Origin: Streptomyces sp. MBT53
Lineage (GTDB): Bacteria > Actinomycetota > Actinomycetes > Streptomycetales > Streptomycetaceae
Length of the DNA: 64,000 bases
Reading direction: 5' to 3'
Assembly: GCF_016654115.1 (NCBI RefSeq)
Contig: NZ_JAEQAZ010000029.1
Span: 45,859 to 109,858 of the forward strand
In this document: in pieces, positions 17,967 through 27,438 of the stretch
Numbering within the stretch: position 1 is the stretch's first letter
Layout: every line of letters starts with the position of its first letter
The notes under the pieces: generated by a model
The model's database searches: none
Seen by the model: only the letters and a program-made list of their open reading frames with translations
Told to the model about the DNA's origin: nothing
Made by a program: the position numbers and the translations under genes

Positions 17967-19457
17967 GTGGTCACGGTCGACGTGAAGCTGCACCAGGACA
18001 GAGCCAAGCACGACCTGCCGCGCCCCCGACTGGTCATCGGCGGCAAGGACGTCACCGACACGAGCGGCGGCCGGTACGAGCACCGCAACCCGGCGACCGG
18101 CCTCGTCCAGGCGCACATCCCGCTCGCGGGCCCCGCCGAGGTGGACCGGGCCGTCACCGCCGCCCGCCAGGCCTTCGAGGTGTGGGGCACCATGCGCCCC
18201 GCCGAGCGACGCCGCCTGCTCACCCGCTTCGCGCAGCTCCTCCGCGACCACATCCCCGACTTCGCGGCGATCTGCCCGCTGGAGAACGGCATCTGCGTCG
18301 GCGGCTGGGCTTCGAACGTCGGACCGCACGTCGCCGAGTGGACCGAGTACTACGCCGGCTGGGCCGACAAGATCGAGGGCATGGTCGGCGCGGCCTACAG
18401 CCCGCACGAGAACGTCGAGTACACCCTCGCCGAGCCCTACGGCGTCATCGGCCACATCATCACCTGGAACTCACCCGCACTGTCCCTGGCGATGAAGGTC
18501 CCGCCCTCGCTCGCCGCCGGCAACACCGTGGTCATCAAACCGGCCGAGTCCACGCCGTTCTCCGCGCTGCTCTTCGCCGACCTGGCCCGCGAGGCGGGCA
18601 TCCCCGAGGGGGTTGTCAACGTCGTCACCGGACTCGGCGACGCGGGATCGGCCCTGGTCACCCACCCCGGCGTGGACAAGATCTCCTTCACCGGAGGACC
18701 CGCCACCGCACGCCGCATCATGGCCGACGCCGCGCTGAGCCTCAAACCCGTCCTGTTCGAGCTCGGCGGCAAGTCTGCCAACCTGCTCTTCGCCGACACC
18801 GACCTCGACACCGTGGTGCCGTACTGCGCGGCCTTCGCCATGAGCAACACCGGCCAGGGCTGCGCACTGCCGACACGGCTGCTGGTCGAGCGGTCGATCT
18901 ACGACGAGGTCGTCGCGCGCGTCGCCGGTGTGGTCGCCCACCTGCCCGTCGGCGACCCGCTCGACCCGACGACGTACATCGGACCCCTCATCGACGAAGC
19001 CGCCCGGGACCGCGTCCAGGGCGTGATCGACAAGGCCGTAGAAGGCGGTGCGGGGCGGCTCGTGCACGGCGGTGAACGCATCGACGCCGACGGGTACTTC
19101 GTCTCCCCGACCGTCTTCGCCGACGTCGACAACCGCAGCGACCTCGCCCAGCAGGAGATCTTCGGCCCGGTCCTGGCCATCACCCCCTTCGACACGGAGG
19201 ACGAGGCCGTCGCCCTCGCCAACGACACCGAGTACGGCCTGTCCGCCTACATCCAGTCCCGTGACATCGGGCGCGTGAACCGTCTGGTGCCACGTCTGAA
19301 AGCCGGGACGGTCTACGTCAACCCGGGCCCGAACCCGATCAGTTCGCCCGCCACGCCGTTCGGCGGCGTCGGGACGAGCGGGTTCGGCCGGGAGGGCGGC
19401 AAGGCGGGTCTCGACGAGTTCGTCCACGTCAAGGATGTCGGCATCAGCCGCGTCTGA
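17967..19457 (+). CDS. NAD(P)-dependent aldehyde dehydrogenase
   Basis: 496 residues. All three hallmark residues are present: asparagine in IITWNSP, glutamate in FELGGKS and the nucleophilic cysteine in NTGQGCALPTR; the C-terminus has PFGGVGTSGFGREGG. The GTG at 17967 is chosen because AAGGAGG ends five bases before it; the upstream in-frame ATG at 17946 has no such site. Role: oxidation of an aldehyde to the acid, possibly the reverse direction of the LuxC/LuxE pair at the far end of the cluster, or detoxification of an aldehyde released by retro-aldol cleavage. Confidence 0.93.
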   Translation: MVTVDVKLHQDRAKHDLPRPRLVIGGKDVTDTSGGRYEHRNPATGLVQAHIPLAGPAEVDRAVTAARQAFEVWGTMRPAERRRLLTRFAQLLRDHIPDFAAICPLENGICVGGWASNVGPHVAEWTEYYAGWADKIEGMVGAAYSPHENVEYTLAEPYGVIGHIITWNSPALSLAMKVPPSLAAGNTVVIKPAESTPFSALLFADLAREAGIPEGVVNVVTGLGDAGSALVTHPGVDKISFTGGPATARRIMADAALSLKPVLFELGGKSANLLFADTDLDTVVPYCAAFAMSNTGQGCALPTRLLVERSIYDEVVARVAGVVAHLPVGDPLDPTTYIGPLIDEAARDRVQGVIDKAVEGGAGRLVHGGERIDADGYFVSPTVFADVDNRSDLAQQEIFGPVLAITPFDTEDEAVALANDTEYGLSAYIQSRDIGRVNRLVPRLKAGTVYVNPGPNPISSPATPFGGVGTSGFGREGGKAGLDEFVHVKDVGISRV

Positions 19458-19491
19458 CACCCGTCTTCCGAAAGCCCTGGGAGCCAAGAGC

Positions 19492-21066
19492 ATGCATTCC
19501 GCCCGCCGCCTGACGTTCGGCGACACCATCCGCGAGCACCGACGGTCCTTCCCCGAGGGCATCGCCCTCGTCGACGGCGAAGTCCGGCTGACCTGGCCGC
19601 AGTTGGACGAGCGCACCAACCGTCTCGCCAACGCCCTCACGATCGCCGGGGTCGGCCCCGGCGACCGCGTCCTGTGGCTGGGACAGAACTCCTTCCGCAT
19701 CTGGGAACTGCTCGGCGCCGCCGCGAAGATCGGCGCCATGGTCTGTCCCGGCTACTGGCGCTGGGCCGCCCCCGAAATGGCCTTCGCCGTCGAGGACTTC
19801 GACCCCCGGGTGGTGATCTGGCAGGACGAGGAGATCGGCGACACGGTCGGCAAGGCGCGGGCCGAACTGGGCAGCGACCACCGGGCGTTGTGGCTGCGAC
19901 ACGACTCCGAGGGCCCCGGCTCCTACGAGTCCTTCCTGGCCTCCGGCGCGGCCGAGGACCCGGCCCTCGACATCGACCCGGACTCCGCGCTCCTGGTCAT
20001 CTACACCGCGGCGATCTCCGGACGCCAGTCCGGCTCGATGCTCTCGCACCGCAACCTCCTCGCCATGGGAGCGAGCGCCGCCTGGATGGGAGACATCGGG
20101 ACGGAGACCGCCTTCCTCGGCGCCGGACCGATGTTCCACATCGGCAACTACCAGTTCTGGGGCGTCCCGGCCTTCGTGCACGGCGGCAAGAACGTCGTCG
20201 TCCGCCGGGTCGTCGCCGAGGAACTGCTCCCGCTGCTGGCGGCGGAACGGTGCACACACGCGTACCTCATGCCCCCGACGATCGCCCAACTCGTCGCCCT
20301 CAACAGGGAAGCGGGCCACGACCTCTCGCACCTGCGCGCCAGCGTCGCCGCCCCCCTGTGGCAGGGCACGGTCCCCACCGACACCAGCCGCTTCACCCGC
20401 AACGGCGGCGGCGAGGGCCGCGGCTACGGCCAGACCGAGGTGACCGGCTTCGCCGTGACCGGCGCCTACGGCGGCACGGGCACCGGCAACGCCGGACGCC
20501 CCGGCCCCTTCACCGCCGTACGCATCCTGGACGGCACCGGCAAGGAGTGCGAGATCGGCCAGGCCGGCGAGATCTGCGTCCGGGGCGACCTCGTGCACCT
20601 CGGCTACTGGAACCGGCCCGAGATCAACGAGGAGCGTTTCCGCTTCGGTTGGTGGCACACCACCGACCTCGGCCGGCGCGAGAGCGACGGCACGATCAGC
20701 TTCCTGGGCACCACGACCCGCATGCTCAAGTCGGCCGCCGAGAACATCTTCCCGGCCGAGGTGGAGAACTGCGTCGAGTCCCACCCGGCGGTGAAGGAGG
20801 CCGCCGTGATCGGCGTCCCGAACGAGCGCTGGGCGCAGGACGTCAAAGCGGTCGTCGTCCTCCACCCCGACGCCGAACCGGTCACGGCCGCGGACCTCAT
20901 CGAGCACTGCCGGGCCCGGATCGCCTCGTACAAGAAGCCGAAGACGGTGGAGTTCGTCGAGGCGCTGCCGCGCACCAAGGACTTCGCCAAGGACTACGAG
21001 GCGCTCGACGAGCGCTTCGGCGGGGGCGGCTATCCCGGCGGCGACCAGCTCGGCGCGGGACGGTGA
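19492..21066 (+). CDS. Acyl-CoA-synthetase-like adenylating protein with altered P-loop
   Basis: 524 residues from the ATG at 19492 (GGGAG upstream). Overall ANL-family fold: LTWPQLDERTNRLANAL, the A5 region GRGYGQTEVTGF, the A7 region WHTTDLGRRESDG and a C-terminal lysine in DFAKDYEALDERF. The phosphate loop that should read TSGTTGxPKG is instead TAAISGRQSG (residues 172-181), lacking the conserved T/S-T-T and the lysine. It may be a slow or CoA-handling variant; a catalytic subgroup with such loops may exist. Positioned between the aldehyde dehydrogenase and an Ltp gene. Confidence 0.82.
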   Translation: MHSARRLTFGDTIREHRRSFPEGIALVDGEVRLTWPQLDERTNRLANALTIAGVGPGDRVLWLGQNSFRIWELLGAAAKIGAMVCPGYWRWAAPEMAFAVEDFDPRVVIWQDEEIGDTVGKARAELGSDHRALWLRHDSEGPGSYESFLASGAAEDPALDIDPDSALLVIYTAAISGRQSGSMLSHRNLLAMGASAAWMGDIGTETAFLGAGPMFHIGNYQFWGVPAFVHGGKNVVVRRVVAEELLPLLAAERCTHAYLMPPTIAQLVALNREAGHDLSHLRASVAAPLWQGTVPTDTSRFTRNGGGEGRGYGQTEVTGFAVTGAYGGTGTGNAGRPGPFTAVRILDGTGKECEIGQAGEICVRGDLVHLGYWNRPEINEERFRFGWWHTTDLGRRESDGTISFLGTTTRMLKSAAENIFPAEVENCVESHPAVKEAAVIGVPNERWAQDVKAVVVLHPDAEPVTAADLIEHCRARIASYKKPKTVEFVEALPRTKDFAKDYEALDERFGGGGYPGGDQLGAGR

Positions 21067-21070
21067 CGCC

Positions 21071-22222
21071 GTGAACGACCGGCAACCCGTCGTCGTCGGC
21101 GTCCACGCCACCGAGCAGGCACTGTCCCTCCCGCACCGTGACGCGATGGGCCTCGCCCTCGAAGCGGTGCGCGGCGCGATCGAGGACGCCGGACTGACTC
21201 CGGCGGACGTCGACGGCGCCCAGGTCGACTGGCCCGGCCCCGGCGGCGTACCCGGAGAGGGCAGCTCCTGGGCGCGGATGCTCGGCCGGGACCTGCGCTG
21301 GACCAGCGACTCGATGCTCGACAACGCCGGCTCACGGGGCCTGCTGAAGGCGGCGGCGGCCGTGCGGGCGGGGTTCGCCGACACCGTCGTGGTCGGCGGC
21401 TGCAAGCTGGTCTCGCGCGGCGCGGGCCCTGTCGGCGCCGGAGTCCAGCTGGAGTTCGCCGACGTCTGGGGCAGTTACGTCGTGGCCCAGTTCGCGCTGG
21501 TGGCGGCCCGGCACATGCACCAGTACGGGACGACCGCCCGCCAGCTCGCGGAGGTCGCCGCCACCGTCCGCAACAACGGCGCCACCAACCCGGAGGCGAT
21601 GATGTACGGCCGCGGCCCGTACACCGCCGACGACGTGCTCGCCTCCCGCATGGTGGCCACACCGTTCCACCTGCTGGACTGCTGCATCGTCGGCGAGGGC
21701 GGCGCCGCCCTCGTGGTGACCACCGCCGAACGGGCCCGCGACCTGCCCCACCCGCCCGTCGCCGTGCTGGGCGGTGGCATGGAGTACCACCAGGCCGCGT
21801 ATGCCAACCCCGCGCTGTACCGGGAGGTCGGACAGCTCGGCCAGGACGCGGCGGCCCGCGCCTACGCCATGGCGGGCATCGGCCCGCAGGACGTGGATGT
21901 CTTCTCCCTCTACGACCCCAACTCCTTCGAGATCATCCGGCAGTTGGAGGTCCTCGGGCTGTGCGGCGAGGGCGAGGGAGGCCCCCTGGCGGCCAGTGGC
22001 GCCATCGCCGTCGGCGGCAAGCATCCCGTCAATCCCGACGGCGGCTGTCTGGCGTACGCGTGGAACGGAACCCAGCAGATGACCCTCAAAGTCGTCGAGG
22101 CCGTACGGCAGTTGCGCGGCACGGCCGTCCACCAGGTGGAGGACGCTGAGCTGGCGGTGGTCGGCAACGCCGGCTCCGGCGCGCAGCACTACGAGATGAG
22201 CGTGCTGGGGAGGACCCGATGA
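21071..22222 (+). CDS. Lipid-transfer-type thiolase lacking canonical Cys and His
   Basis: 383 residues, GTG start. The thiolase fold is recognisable (GVHATEQA, VFSLYDPNSFEI, NPDGGCLAYAW), but the nucleophile position reads DNAGSRGLLKA with alanine for cysteine, and the GHPxGASG loop is missing. This argues against ordinary thiolysis and for a retro-aldolase or non-catalytic role, as in the Ltp2 group. It overlaps the following DUF35 gene by four bases, forming the second Ltp-DUF35 pair of the cluster. Confidence 0.82.
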   Translation: MNDRQPVVVGVHATEQALSLPHRDAMGLALEAVRGAIEDAGLTPADVDGAQVDWPGPGGVPGEGSSWARMLGRDLRWTSDSMLDNAGSRGLLKAAAAVRAGFADTVVVGGCKLVSRGAGPVGAGVQLEFADVWGSYVVAQFALVAARHMHQYGTTARQLAEVAATVRNNGATNPEAMMYGRGPYTADDVLASRMVATPFHLLDCCIVGEGGAALVVTTAERARDLPHPPVAVLGGGMEYHQAAYANPALYREVGQLGQDAAARAYAMAGIGPQDVDVFSLYDPNSFEIIRQLEVLGLCGEGEGGPLAASGAIAVGGKHPVNPDGGCLAYAWNGTQQMTLKVVEAVRQLRGTAVHQVEDAELAVVGNAGSGAQHYEMSVLGRTR

Positions 22223-22620
22223 GCCGCCCGGTGCCCGAACCCACTCCACTGTCCCAGCCGTTCTGGGACGCGGCCCGGCGCGGTGACCTCGTCGTCCCGC
22301 ACTGCCCGGGCTGCGGGCTGCGCTTCCTCGTGCCCGAACCCGCCTGCCCCGGCTGCATGTCGGCGGACTGGCGGTACGTGCCCAGTGCCGGCCGGGGCAC
22401 CGTCTACTCGGTGACCGTGGTCCACCGCGCACCCGGCCCCGGCTTCGACACACCGTTCGCGCTGGCCGTGGTCGACCTGGACGAGGGCGGCACCCTGCTC
22501 ACCCACATCGACGCGGGTGACCCGGACGACGTGAGCATCGGCATGCGGGTGCGCGTGGACTTCCGGCGCCTCACCGACGAGATCAGCCTTCCGTACTTCG
22601 TGCCGGTCCCAGGTGACTGA
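22219..22620 (+). CDS. DUF35 zinc-ribbon/OB-fold protein
   Basis: 133 residues, ATGA overlap with the upstream Ltp-type protein. Zinc ribbon CPGCGLRFLVPEPACPGC, then an OB-fold with GTVYSVTVVHRAPGP and VRVDFRRL. Predicted obligate partner of the preceding Ltp protein. Confidence 0.87.
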   Translation: MSRPVPEPTPLSQPFWDAARRGDLVVPHCPGCGLRFLVPEPACPGCMSADWRYVPSAGRGTVYSVTVVHRAPGPGFDTPFALAVVDLDEGGTLLTHIDAGDPDDVSIGMRVRVDFRRLTDEISLPYFVPVPGD

Positions 22621-22634
22621 AGGAGATGGATGCC

Positions 22635-23384
22635 GTGGCGAACACGCCGGTGCGGGTTCCCAAGATGGCCGAGCTGGTGGCGGCACAGCTGCGCCGCAAG
22701 ATCGTGCGCGGGGAGCTGGCCGAGGGGGAGGCGCTGCCCGCCGAGACCGCCCTGATGGCGGAGTTCGCCGTCTCCCGGCCGACACTGCGCGAGGCGTTCC
22801 GGGTGCTGGAGTCGGAGTCGCTGATCAGCGTGCGCCGGGGCGCCAGGGGCGGGGCACGGGTGCAGGTCCCGGAGGGCACGGTCGCCGCCCGCTACGCGGG
22901 AGTCGTCCTCGAGTACCGCGGCACGACCCTCAAGGACGTCTACGACGCCCGTACGGTCATCGAGGCGCCGTGCGCCGGTCTGCTCGCCCAGCGCCGCACG
23001 GACCGGGATCTGGAGCGGCTGCGGGCCTCCGTCGCCGAGGCCGAGGCACTCATGGACGACCCCTCGGCCTTCATCCGCGCCCACATGGAGTTCCACGCCC
23101 TCGTCGTCGAACTCGCCGGCAACGAGACGCTGAGCGTCCTCAACGGCATGGTCCGGCACATCATCGACCAGGCGAACTGGTCCCACGTCGACCTCGACGC
23201 CGGCAGCTCCGAGAACATCCGGGCCAACCGCCGGGGCTTCCGTGCCCACGGCGCCCTCGTCGAACTGGTCGCCGGGCGCCGCACCGAGGCCGCCGAGGAG
23301 CTGTGGCGCCTCCACCTCCAGGAGGCCGAGGACTACTTGCTGCAGAGCAGGTCCATGACGACGGTCCTGGACCTGCTCGGCTGA
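22635..23384 (+). CDS. GntR-family (FCD/FadR subfamily) transcriptional regulator
   Basis: 249 residues from GTG 22635; the ATG at 22626 directly abuts the AAGGAG site and is less likely. Winged helix with recognition segment SRPTLREAFRVLESESLI, then an all-helical FCD ligand domain (HMEFHALVVELAGNETL, HGALVELVAGRRTEAAEE) of the type that binds carboxylates or acyl-CoA. The DNA-reading segment is nearly identical to that of the regulator at 42314-43114, so both probably bind the same AT-rich operators. It is the last gene of the operon starting at 17967 and thus probably feeds back on its own expression. Confidence 0.93.
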   Translation: MANTPVRVPKMAELVAAQLRRKIVRGELAEGEALPAETALMAEFAVSRPTLREAFRVLESESLISVRRGARGGARVQVPEGTVAARYAGVVLEYRGTTLKDVYDARTVIEAPCAGLLAQRRTDRDLERLRASVAEAEALMDDPSAFIRAHMEFHALVVELAGNETLSVLNGMVRHIIDQANWSHVDLDAGSSENIRANRRGFRAHGALVELVAGRRTEAAEELWRLHLQEAEDYLLQSRSMTTVLDLLG

Positions 23385-23391
23385 CGGACCG

Positions 23392-24414
23392 TCAACTCCC
23401 GTGCAGTTCCTGCACGATGGGCTCCCACACCTCGGCGTCGATCTCGTACGCGGTGTAGAAGGACACTCGGTCCACCAGACTCCCGTACCGGCGCCTGATC
23501 TCGCCCGCCACCCGCTCCGGCTCCGCGACGACCGCGAAGGTGTGCAGCACCTCGTCGTCGACCAGTCCGCCCATCGCCTCCCACCTGTCCTCGCGGGACG
23601 ACTTCGACAGCGCGTTCAGCTCGTCGCCGAGTTCGCCCCAGCCGTGCAGCTCCAGGACTCCGCGATAGGCGGGTGTGCTGCCGTAGAAGGCGATCTGGCG
23701 GCGGGTGCCGTCGATCGCGCGCGCCAGTTCCTCCTCGGTGCGGCCGGTCGCGGTGAGGAGCAGATGGGAGACGGAGAAGTCGCCGCGCGTGCGGCCGGAT
23801 CGCTCCAGGCCGAACTCGACGGTCGGGAGGGTCACTTCCCGCAGATACCGCTCGGTGGTGAAGCCGTGCGCCAGGAGTCCGTCGGCGACCTCGCCCGCGA
23901 CCCGTGTCATCGCCTCACCGACCGCCGCCACGAAGACCTTCGGGGCGCCGCCGGGAGCGGGCGGGGGTGAGAAGAAGGGGGACATGAGCGTGTGGGTGTA
24001 GAAGTCGCCGCGGAAGTCGAGCTTCTCGCCCTCGTTCCAGGCGGCCCAGATGGCGCGCAGCGCGCTCACGTACTCCCGCATCCGGGCGGCGGGGCGGCTC
24101 CACGGCATGGCGAAGCGCCGCTCGATGTGCGGTTTGATCTGACTGCCCAGGCCGAGCGAGAACCGCCCGCCGGAGTAGGCCTGCAAGTCGTGTGCCGTGT
24201 AGGCGAGTTGCATGGGGGAGCGGGCGAACGCCACCGCGATCGCCGTGCCCACCTCCAGCCGTTCGGTGTGCTCGGCCGCGAGCAGCAGCGGCAGGAACGG
24301 GTCGTGTTTCGACTCCGAGGCCCACAGACCGTCGTAGCCCGCCTTCTCGTGGTGCAGGGCCTCCGCCACGACCTCCGCGGTACCCCACACGCTGAGCTTT
24401 CCGTCGACCTTCAT
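23392..24414 (-). CDS. Luciferase-like (LLM) F420-type flavin-dependent oxidoreductase
   Basis: 340 residues from ATG 24414, overlapping the stop of the upstream acyl-CoA dehydrogenase. TIM-barrel signatures GYDGLWASESKHDPFLPLLL, LEVGTAIAVAFARSPMQLA and SGGRFSLGLGSQIKPH are typical of actinobacterial F420-dependent members. It may reduce an enone or oxidise an alcohol; FMN instead of F420 cannot be ruled out from the sequence. Its stop and the stop of the convergent GntR gene lie within the palindrome TGACGGACCGTCA (23382-23394). Confidence 0.88.
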   Translation of the reverse strand: MKVDGKLSVWGTAEVVAEALHHEKAGYDGLWASESKHDPFLPLLLAAEHTERLEVGTAIAVAFARSPMQLAYTAHDLQAYSGGRFSLGLGSQIKPHIERRFAMPWSRPAARMREYVSALRAIWAAWNEGEKLDFRGDFYTHTLMSPFFSPPPAPGGAPKVFVAAVGEAMTRVAGEVADGLLAHGFTTERYLREVTLPTVEFGLERSGRTRGDFSVSHLLLTATGRTEEELARAIDGTRRQIAFYGSTPAYRGVLELHGWGELGDELNALSKSSREDRWEAMGGLVDDEVLHTFAVVAEPERVAGEIRRRYGSLVDRVSFYTAYEIDAEVWEPIVQELHGS

Positions 24415-25553
24415 GCCGCTCCGTCCACTGTGACCGCGTCCAACCCGATGCGCCGCGCGAGCAGTTCGCGGTGGTACGCCGGGTCTCCGAACAGGAGTTG
24501 AGATGTCTTGGCCCGTTTCAAATACAGGTGGGCCGGGTGCTCCCAGGTGAAGCCGATGCCGCCGTGGACCTGGATGTTCTCCGCCGTCGCCTGTAGACAC
24601 GCGTCCGAGCAGAACGCCTTGGCGAGGCTCGCCACCGCGGGCAGGTCCGGGTCCTCGTTCGCCGCCGCGAGCAGTGCGTAGTGCGCGGCGGCACGCGCGG
24701 ACTCCACTTCGAGGAGGACGTCGGCGAGCAGGTGCTTCACGGCCTGGAAGGAGCCGATGGGCCGCCCGAACTGGTGTCGCACCTTGGCGTACTCCACCGC
24801 CATGTCCAGCGCGCGGGAGGCCACTCCCACCTGCTCGGCGGCGAGTGCCACCGAGGCCCGGTCGAGTACCTGCGAGATCAGATCCCAGCCGTCTCCGTGC
24901 GTACGCAGCCTGGTCGCCGGTACGTCGTCGTAGTCGAGGCGGGCCTGTCGGCGGGTCGGGTCCATGGTGGGGAGGGGGACGCGGGTCAGTCCCGTCGCGT
25001 CGCCGTCCACCCAGAACACGCCGATCCCGTCGTCGGTCCGCGCCGCGGTGAGAACGACATCGGCGGAGGCGCCGTCCAGGACGAACATCTTGTGCCCGGT
25101 CAGCAGCCAACGCCCGTCTGATGCACGGGCGTTGAGCTGAATCCCGGTCATGTCCCAGCGGGCCGAGTCCTCTGTGAGGGCCAGTGTTCCGACCAGTTCG
25201 CCGGAGGCGAGCCCCGGCAGCAGGCGCTTGCGGGCGTCCTCGTCGTCGCAGCGCAGCAGGGTGGTCGTCGCCAGCACGGCCGAGGAGAGGAAGGGCGTGC
25301 ATGCGAGCGTGCGGCCCAACTCCTCCATGACCGCGCCTACTTCGACCGGCCCGCACCCGGCACCGCCGTACTCCTCGGGGACGGCCAGCCCCTGAAGGCC
25401 GAGTTCCGTCCCCATCCGGAGCCACAGTGCCCGGTCGAAGCCCTCCGGCGTCTCCATCAGCCGCCGTGTCTCGGTCTCGGGCGACGTGTTCGCGAGGAAC
25501 GCCCTTACCGTGCGCCGCAGTTCCTCCTGCTCGTCACTGAACGCGAAGTCCAT
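24411..25553 (-). CDS. Acyl-CoA dehydrogenase, small subunit type (unpaired)
   Basis: 380 residues, ATG at 25553. PEEYGGAGCGPVEVG, LTGHKMFVLDG and GGIGFTWEHPAHLYLKRAK mark it as a paralogue of the small subunits at 10123 and 31250. No large-subunit gene is adjacent; the unpaired large-type enzyme at 44903-46129 is a possible partner. Five bases separate it from the upstream crotonase gene; it overlaps the LLM gene downstream. Confidence 0.9.
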   Translation of the reverse strand: MDFAFSDEQEELRRTVRAFLANTSPETETRRLMETPEGFDRALWLRMGTELGLQGLAVPEEYGGAGCGPVEVGAVMEELGRTLACTPFLSSAVLATTTLLRCDDEDARKRLLPGLASGELVGTLALTEDSARWDMTGIQLNARASDGRWLLTGHKMFVLDGASADVVLTAARTDDGIGVFWVDGDATGLTRVPLPTMDPTRRQARLDYDDVPATRLRTHGDGWDLISQVLDRASVALAAEQVGVASRALDMAVEYAKVRHQFGRPIGSFQAVKHLLADVLLEVESARAAAHYALLAAANEDPDLPAVASLAKAFCSDACLQATAENIQVHGGIGFTWEHPAHLYLKRAKTSQLLFGDPAYHRELLARRIGLDAVTVDGAA

Positions 25554-25558
25554 GGCGT

Positions 25559-26359
25559 TCAGCCCTCCGCTCCGGCGCGGCGACGCCCGCGCGAGGCGAT
25601 GATCTTCTCCACTGCGCCGATGTGGTCGGGGTCGTGCATGCTGTCCCGTTCGGCGAGCAGCGCCGGCTCCAGTACGGCGGCCATGGCCTGCTCCAGATGC
25701 AGGTTCACCGCCCGCTTGGTGCCGCGCAGCGCCTGTGGGGGCAGGGCGGCCAGGCGTCCGGCCAGGTCCATGGCCTCGTCCAGGAGCTTGTCCTTGGGTA
25801 CGACGCGGTTGGCGATGCCGAGCCGGACGGCTTCCTCGGCGCTCACCCGGTCGCCCAGGAAGAGGAGTTCCTTCGCGCGGGTCAGGCCGACGAGCAGGGG
25901 CAGGACGAGCGCGCCGCCGTCGCCGGCGACGAGACCGACCTGGACGTGCGGGTCGGCCACATAGGCGTCGTCCGCGATCAGGACGAGGTCGCTCAGCAGG
26001 GCCAGGCTGCAACCCAGGCCCACGGCAGGCCCGTTGACCGCCGCGATCACCGGCAACGGGCAGCGGACCAGGCCGGTGATGATCCGCCGGGCCTCGTCGA
26101 CGTTCTGCTGCCGGAAGACGGGGTCGCGTTGTACTCGGGTCATGATGTCGAAGTTGCCGCCCGCGCTGAAGGCCCTTCCCCGGCCGGTGAGCACGACCAC
26201 CCGTGCGTCGGGGTCGTCGGCGATCGCGTCCCAGACCGACGCGAGGCCCGAGTGCAGTTCCTCGCTCATCGCGTTGAGCTGGTCGGGCCGGTTCAGCTCG
26301 ATCAGCCGGACCGGCCCGAGGGCCGTCACCACCAGATCCATCATCTCCACCGCCACCAT
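25559..26359 (-). CDS. Crotonase-fold protein lacking both hydratase glutamates
   Basis: 266 residues; ATG 26359 is used, though its upstream site is weak and an internal start is possible. Crotonase signature FSAGGNFDIM. The first glutamate position reads GLGCSLALLSD (Ser) and the second ADPHVQVGLVAGDGG, so neither hydratase glutamate is present, while a histidine appears in DPHV. Such members of the superfamily include isomerases, hydrolases and C-C lyases, so plain hydration is unlikely. First gene of the minus-strand trio ending at 23392. Confidence 0.85.
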   Translation of the reverse strand: MVAVEMMDLVVTALGPVRLIELNRPDQLNAMSEELHSGLASVWDAIADDPDARVVVLTGRGRAFSAGGNFDIMTRVQRDPVFRQQNVDEARRIITGLVRCPLPVIAAVNGPAVGLGCSLALLSDLVLIADDAYVADPHVQVGLVAGDGGALVLPLLVGLTRAKELLFLGDRVSAEEAVRLGIANRVVPKDKLLDEAMDLAGRLAALPPQALRGTKRAVNLHLEQAMAAVLEPALLAERDSMHDPDHIGAVEKIIASRGRRRAGAEG

Positions 26360-26383
26360 CCAGGAACAGTTCAGTAGAGTTGA

Positions 26384-26398
26384 ATGCTATAACTAATT
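26384..26398 (+). promoter_or_regulatory. Cluster operator, site 6
   Basis: ATGCTATAACTAATT in the 90-base gap between two divergent crotonase genes; can control both units. Confidence 0.6.
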
Positions 26399-26449
26399 GA
26401 GCTTTATGAGAACCAGGTCGCGGAGTGATGAGCCCGACGGAGGACGCGC

Positions 26450-27316
26450 ATGCCGGAGCAGGAGTACGAGACCGTGCGAGCCGAGGTGGCGGACCGGATC
26501 CTCACCGTCACGCTCAACCGGCCCGAGAAGCTGAACGCCTTCAACCCGCAGATGATGGGCGATCTGCTCGACGTCCTGGACGCGGCCGACGCCGACGACG
26601 ACGTACGGGTGATCGTGGTGACCGGAGCCGGGCGCGGATTCTGCGCGGGCGCCGACGTCAGTTCCGGCGGGTCGTCGTTCGACCACCGCAAGGCGGGCGC
26701 CTGGCACCGGGACACCGGCGGCCGGGTCGCGCTGCGGATCTTCTCCAGCACCAAGCCGGTCATCGCCGCGGTCAACGGCCCCGCGGCCGGCGCCGGCGCC
26801 AGCATGACCCTGCCCATGGACATCCGGCTCGCCTCGACGTCGGCGAAGTTCGGCTTCGTCTTCGCCCGGCGCGGCATCGTGCCGGAATCCGCGGCGAGCT
26901 GGTTCCTGCCGCGGGCCGTGGGGATGCAACGGGCCATGGAATGGGTGGCCACCGGCCGCGTCTTCGGCCCCGACGAGGCCCTGTCGGCCGGGCTGGTCCG
27001 CTCCGTCCACCCGCCGGAGGAACTGCTGCCGGCGGCGTACGAACTCGCCCATGAGATCGCCCGGAACACCTCTGCGATCTCGGTCGCCCTCTCCCGCCAG
27101 ATGATGTGGCGGATGCTCGGCGAGCCGCACCCGATGGCCGCGCACCGCCTCGACTCGCGGATCATGAGCCAGATCGGCGGCGGCCCGGACCCGGTGGAGG
27201 GCGTCGAATCGTTCCTGGCCAAGCGGCCGCCCGAGTTCCCGGGCCGGGTCAGCAAGGACATGCCGACGGTCTACCCCTGGTGGCGGGACGAGGAGTTCCG
27301 GCCCTTCGGGGAGTAG
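26450..27316 (+). CDS. Enoyl-CoA hydratase/isomerase family protein
   Basis: 288 residues, ATG preceded by GGAGGACGC. Oxyanion segment FCAGADVSSGG; the first glutamate position reads AAGAGASMTLPMD (absent), the second region FARRGIVPESAASWFLPR keeps a glutamate. One-glutamate members often act as isomerases or dehydratases. A longer-than-usual C-terminal tail ends in WWRDEEFRPFGE. It appears monocistronic. Confidence 0.88.
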   Translation: MPEQEYETVRAEVADRILTVTLNRPEKLNAFNPQMMGDLLDVLDAADADDDVRVIVVTGAGRGFCAGADVSSGGSSFDHRKAGAWHRDTGGRVALRIFSSTKPVIAAVNGPAAGAGASMTLPMDIRLASTSAKFGFVFARRGIVPESAASWFLPRAVGMQRAMEWVATGRVFGPDEALSAGLVRSVHPPEELLPAAYELAHEIARNTSAISVALSRQMMWRMLGEPHPMAAHRLDSRIMSQIGGGPDPVEGVESFLAKRPPEFPGRVSKDMPTVYPWWRDEEFRPFGE

Positions 27317-27419
27317 GCGGCACTGGAGCAGGGGGAGCGCGCGCTCGCTTGCGGACTCCGTTGCGCGAACGGGTAGTTGGGCCGACTGGAGCGCCCTCTC
27401 CCGTCGGATGCCCTCAGCT

Positions 27420-27438
27420 CTTCTGGTCTGATCAGAAG
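27420..27438. terminator. Possible weak hairpin between convergent genes
   Basis: CTTCTG (27420-27425) and CAGAAG (27433-27438) form a six-base stem overlapping the stop codon of the deoxyribosyltransferase-like gene. Stem length is modest, so termination here is only possible. Confidence 0.3.
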
